Source of the DNA: Odontesthes bonariensis
Lineage: Eukaryota > Chordata > Actinopteri > Atheriniformes > Atherinopsidae
Reading direction: 5' to 3'
Assembly (NCBI RefSeq): GCF_027942865.1
Contig: NC_134528.1
Coordinates: forward strand, 13,267,586-13,331,585
Length of the DNA stretch: 64,000 nt
Below the pieces are notes generated by a model that searched no databases, was not told the DNA's origin, and saw only the letters and a list, made by a program, of their open reading frames with translations. Shown one piece after another: positions 62,996 to 64,000 of this stretch (position 1 is its first letter; every line of letters begins with the position of its first letter). A program made the position numbers and the translations under genes.

Positions 62996-64000
62996 CCCCT
63001 TTTTCTTCTTCGTGTTTTAGAAATTGGCATCTGGGATATGGTCCTGTGCTTCGCAGCGCCTTCTATTGATGGCTGAAAGTGAAAACGGCACATACACAGA
63101 GCACCTAAAACGGTCTGAAAATGGCACGGAGTAGGAGAGTGCAACAATTTTGTATACACGCTAAGATTATGTTAGACGCTTCACGCAGCTTCGCGTTTGC
63201 AGTTTGTAGAACACCTGCTTGCTTCTGACGAATGACGATTTCCTTGTGTGTCAGCACAAATTGGACGAATAGCCTAACCGATGAGTGTTTGCATTATATG
63301 ATTCATCCAATTACACTCGTTCTCACTAGGTGTGGATGGCGCACATGAGATGAAATAAATAAACATTACACTGAAGCCAAGAGTAACGAGGCTGTTTGTT
63401 TTGAAAATGTAAGGAATAGAAAGTACAGATACTTGTGTGAAAATGTAATGAGTAGAAGTCAGAAGTAGGCAGAAAAATAAGTAATGGAGTAAAGTACAGA
63501 TACCTAAAAAGTGTACTTAAGTACAGTAACGAAGTATTTGTACTTCGTTACTTGACACCTCTGGCTATTTCCAGTCTGTGAAAGCTGCATCAGAGTGTGC
63601 TGTGCGAAGATGAACCGATTGCACTGATGCAAACCTGTTATGTTCCCACGCAGGAAATAAAATTTCCAATGTCCAGAAACTCCTTGTCTTCCTTAAATAA
63701 ACACAACACAGAGTCGAGGGGTTATTTGGTCTGCCAAATAACCAAAGTGACTCTGCAATTTCCCCCCGTTATGTCCATAAGTACCATAAAAGTCCATAGG
63801 ACTGAGGTATATTTGTCTAGGTAGCATAATTTATTGTAATAATTTTTAATATTTTTTTGTTATTTTTTGCATAATTTGCCAATCAGTTAATATTACACCT
63901 TAACCATTATTTATTTATTTTCCTCATATTGTTCCAGGATTCTATGAAATAAGTAAACACATAAGCTCTTAATGATAAGATTCATTCAATTTTCATTCTA
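62996..64000. other. Upstream flank of sar1, no gene recognised
   Basis: No coding sequence recognised. A hAT terminus lies at about 63385-63563. The last 150 bases are AT-rich. Confidence 0.55.
63385..63563 (-). mobile_element. Tol2-like hAT transposon terminus
   Basis: Read on the minus strand, the end is CAGAGGTGTCAAGTAACG followed by repeated TACTT/GTACTTTACTC-type units. This closely resembles the CAGAGGTGTAAAGTACTT ends of Tol2-type hAT elements. It contains a perfect inner palindrome gtaacgaagta...tacttcgttac. The opposite end was not found, so this is a solo end or a decayed copy; the inner limit is approximate. Confidence 0.65.

Noticed and set aside
1-64000. CRISPR arrays, operons, bacterial promoters or phage genes
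   Set aside because: Gene structure and repeats are those of a vertebrate nuclear genome; no direct-repeat/spacer pattern was seen.

Overview
This is a vertebrate nuclear window, almost certainly from a ray-finned (teleost) fish. Genes are split into small exons with GT-AG introns up to 20 kb. The intergenic and intronic DNA is AT-rich and full of fish-type repeats: Tc1-like and hAT/Tol2-like DNA transposons, tRNA-derived SINEs, L2/Rex-like LINE tails and TTAA-flanked elements. No prokaryotic, viral or CRISPR features were seen. The species cannot be fixed from the sequence alone.

Layout. (1) 1-4616: upstream DNA with no recognisable gene. (2) 4731 to about 48350, plus strand: a complete spock2 gene (testican-2). 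It has eleven coding exons, one of them a 9-nt microexon, which join without a frame break into a 416-residue protein: signal peptide, testican N-terminal region, Kazal-like domain, SPARC-type EF-hand pair, thyroglobulin type-1 domain and an acidic C-terminus. Intron 1 carries a nearly whole but broken IS630/Tc1/mariner-superfamily transposon (7098-9526) and a solo-LTR-like block. The 3' UTR carries a 950-bp TTAA-flanked piggyBac-like non-autonomous element. (3) 48611 to about 50030: two dead minus-strand elements side by side, a 5'-truncated LINE tail and a Tc1-like transposase remnant. (4) 50960-55035, minus strand: a decayed gene of the SLC1A (EAAT glutamate transporter) family. At least eleven exon-like blocks lie in the correct order, but with a frame break and without the hairpin regions that bind substrate. 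A tRNA-derived SINE is inserted exactly across its stop codon. (5) 55100-57400: intergenic DNA with a diverged local duplication and short repeat tails. (6) 57432 to about 62990, minus strand: a complete SAR1 GTPase gene (COPII coat; sar1a by position). It has six coding exons (198 residues), a likely non-coding first exon and a long 3' UTR. Its last intron contains a striking nested foldback element. (7) 63000-64000: upstream DNA with a Tol2-like hAT terminus.

The two intact genes do not form a pathway. SPOCK2 is an extracellular proteoglycan and SAR1 starts COPII vesicle budding at the ER. As I recall, human SPOCK2 and SAR1A both lie on 10q22, so the pairing fits conserved synteny. The most unusual items are the nested inverted repeat in the sar1 intron, the microexon, and the SLC1A relic with a SINE at its stop codon.
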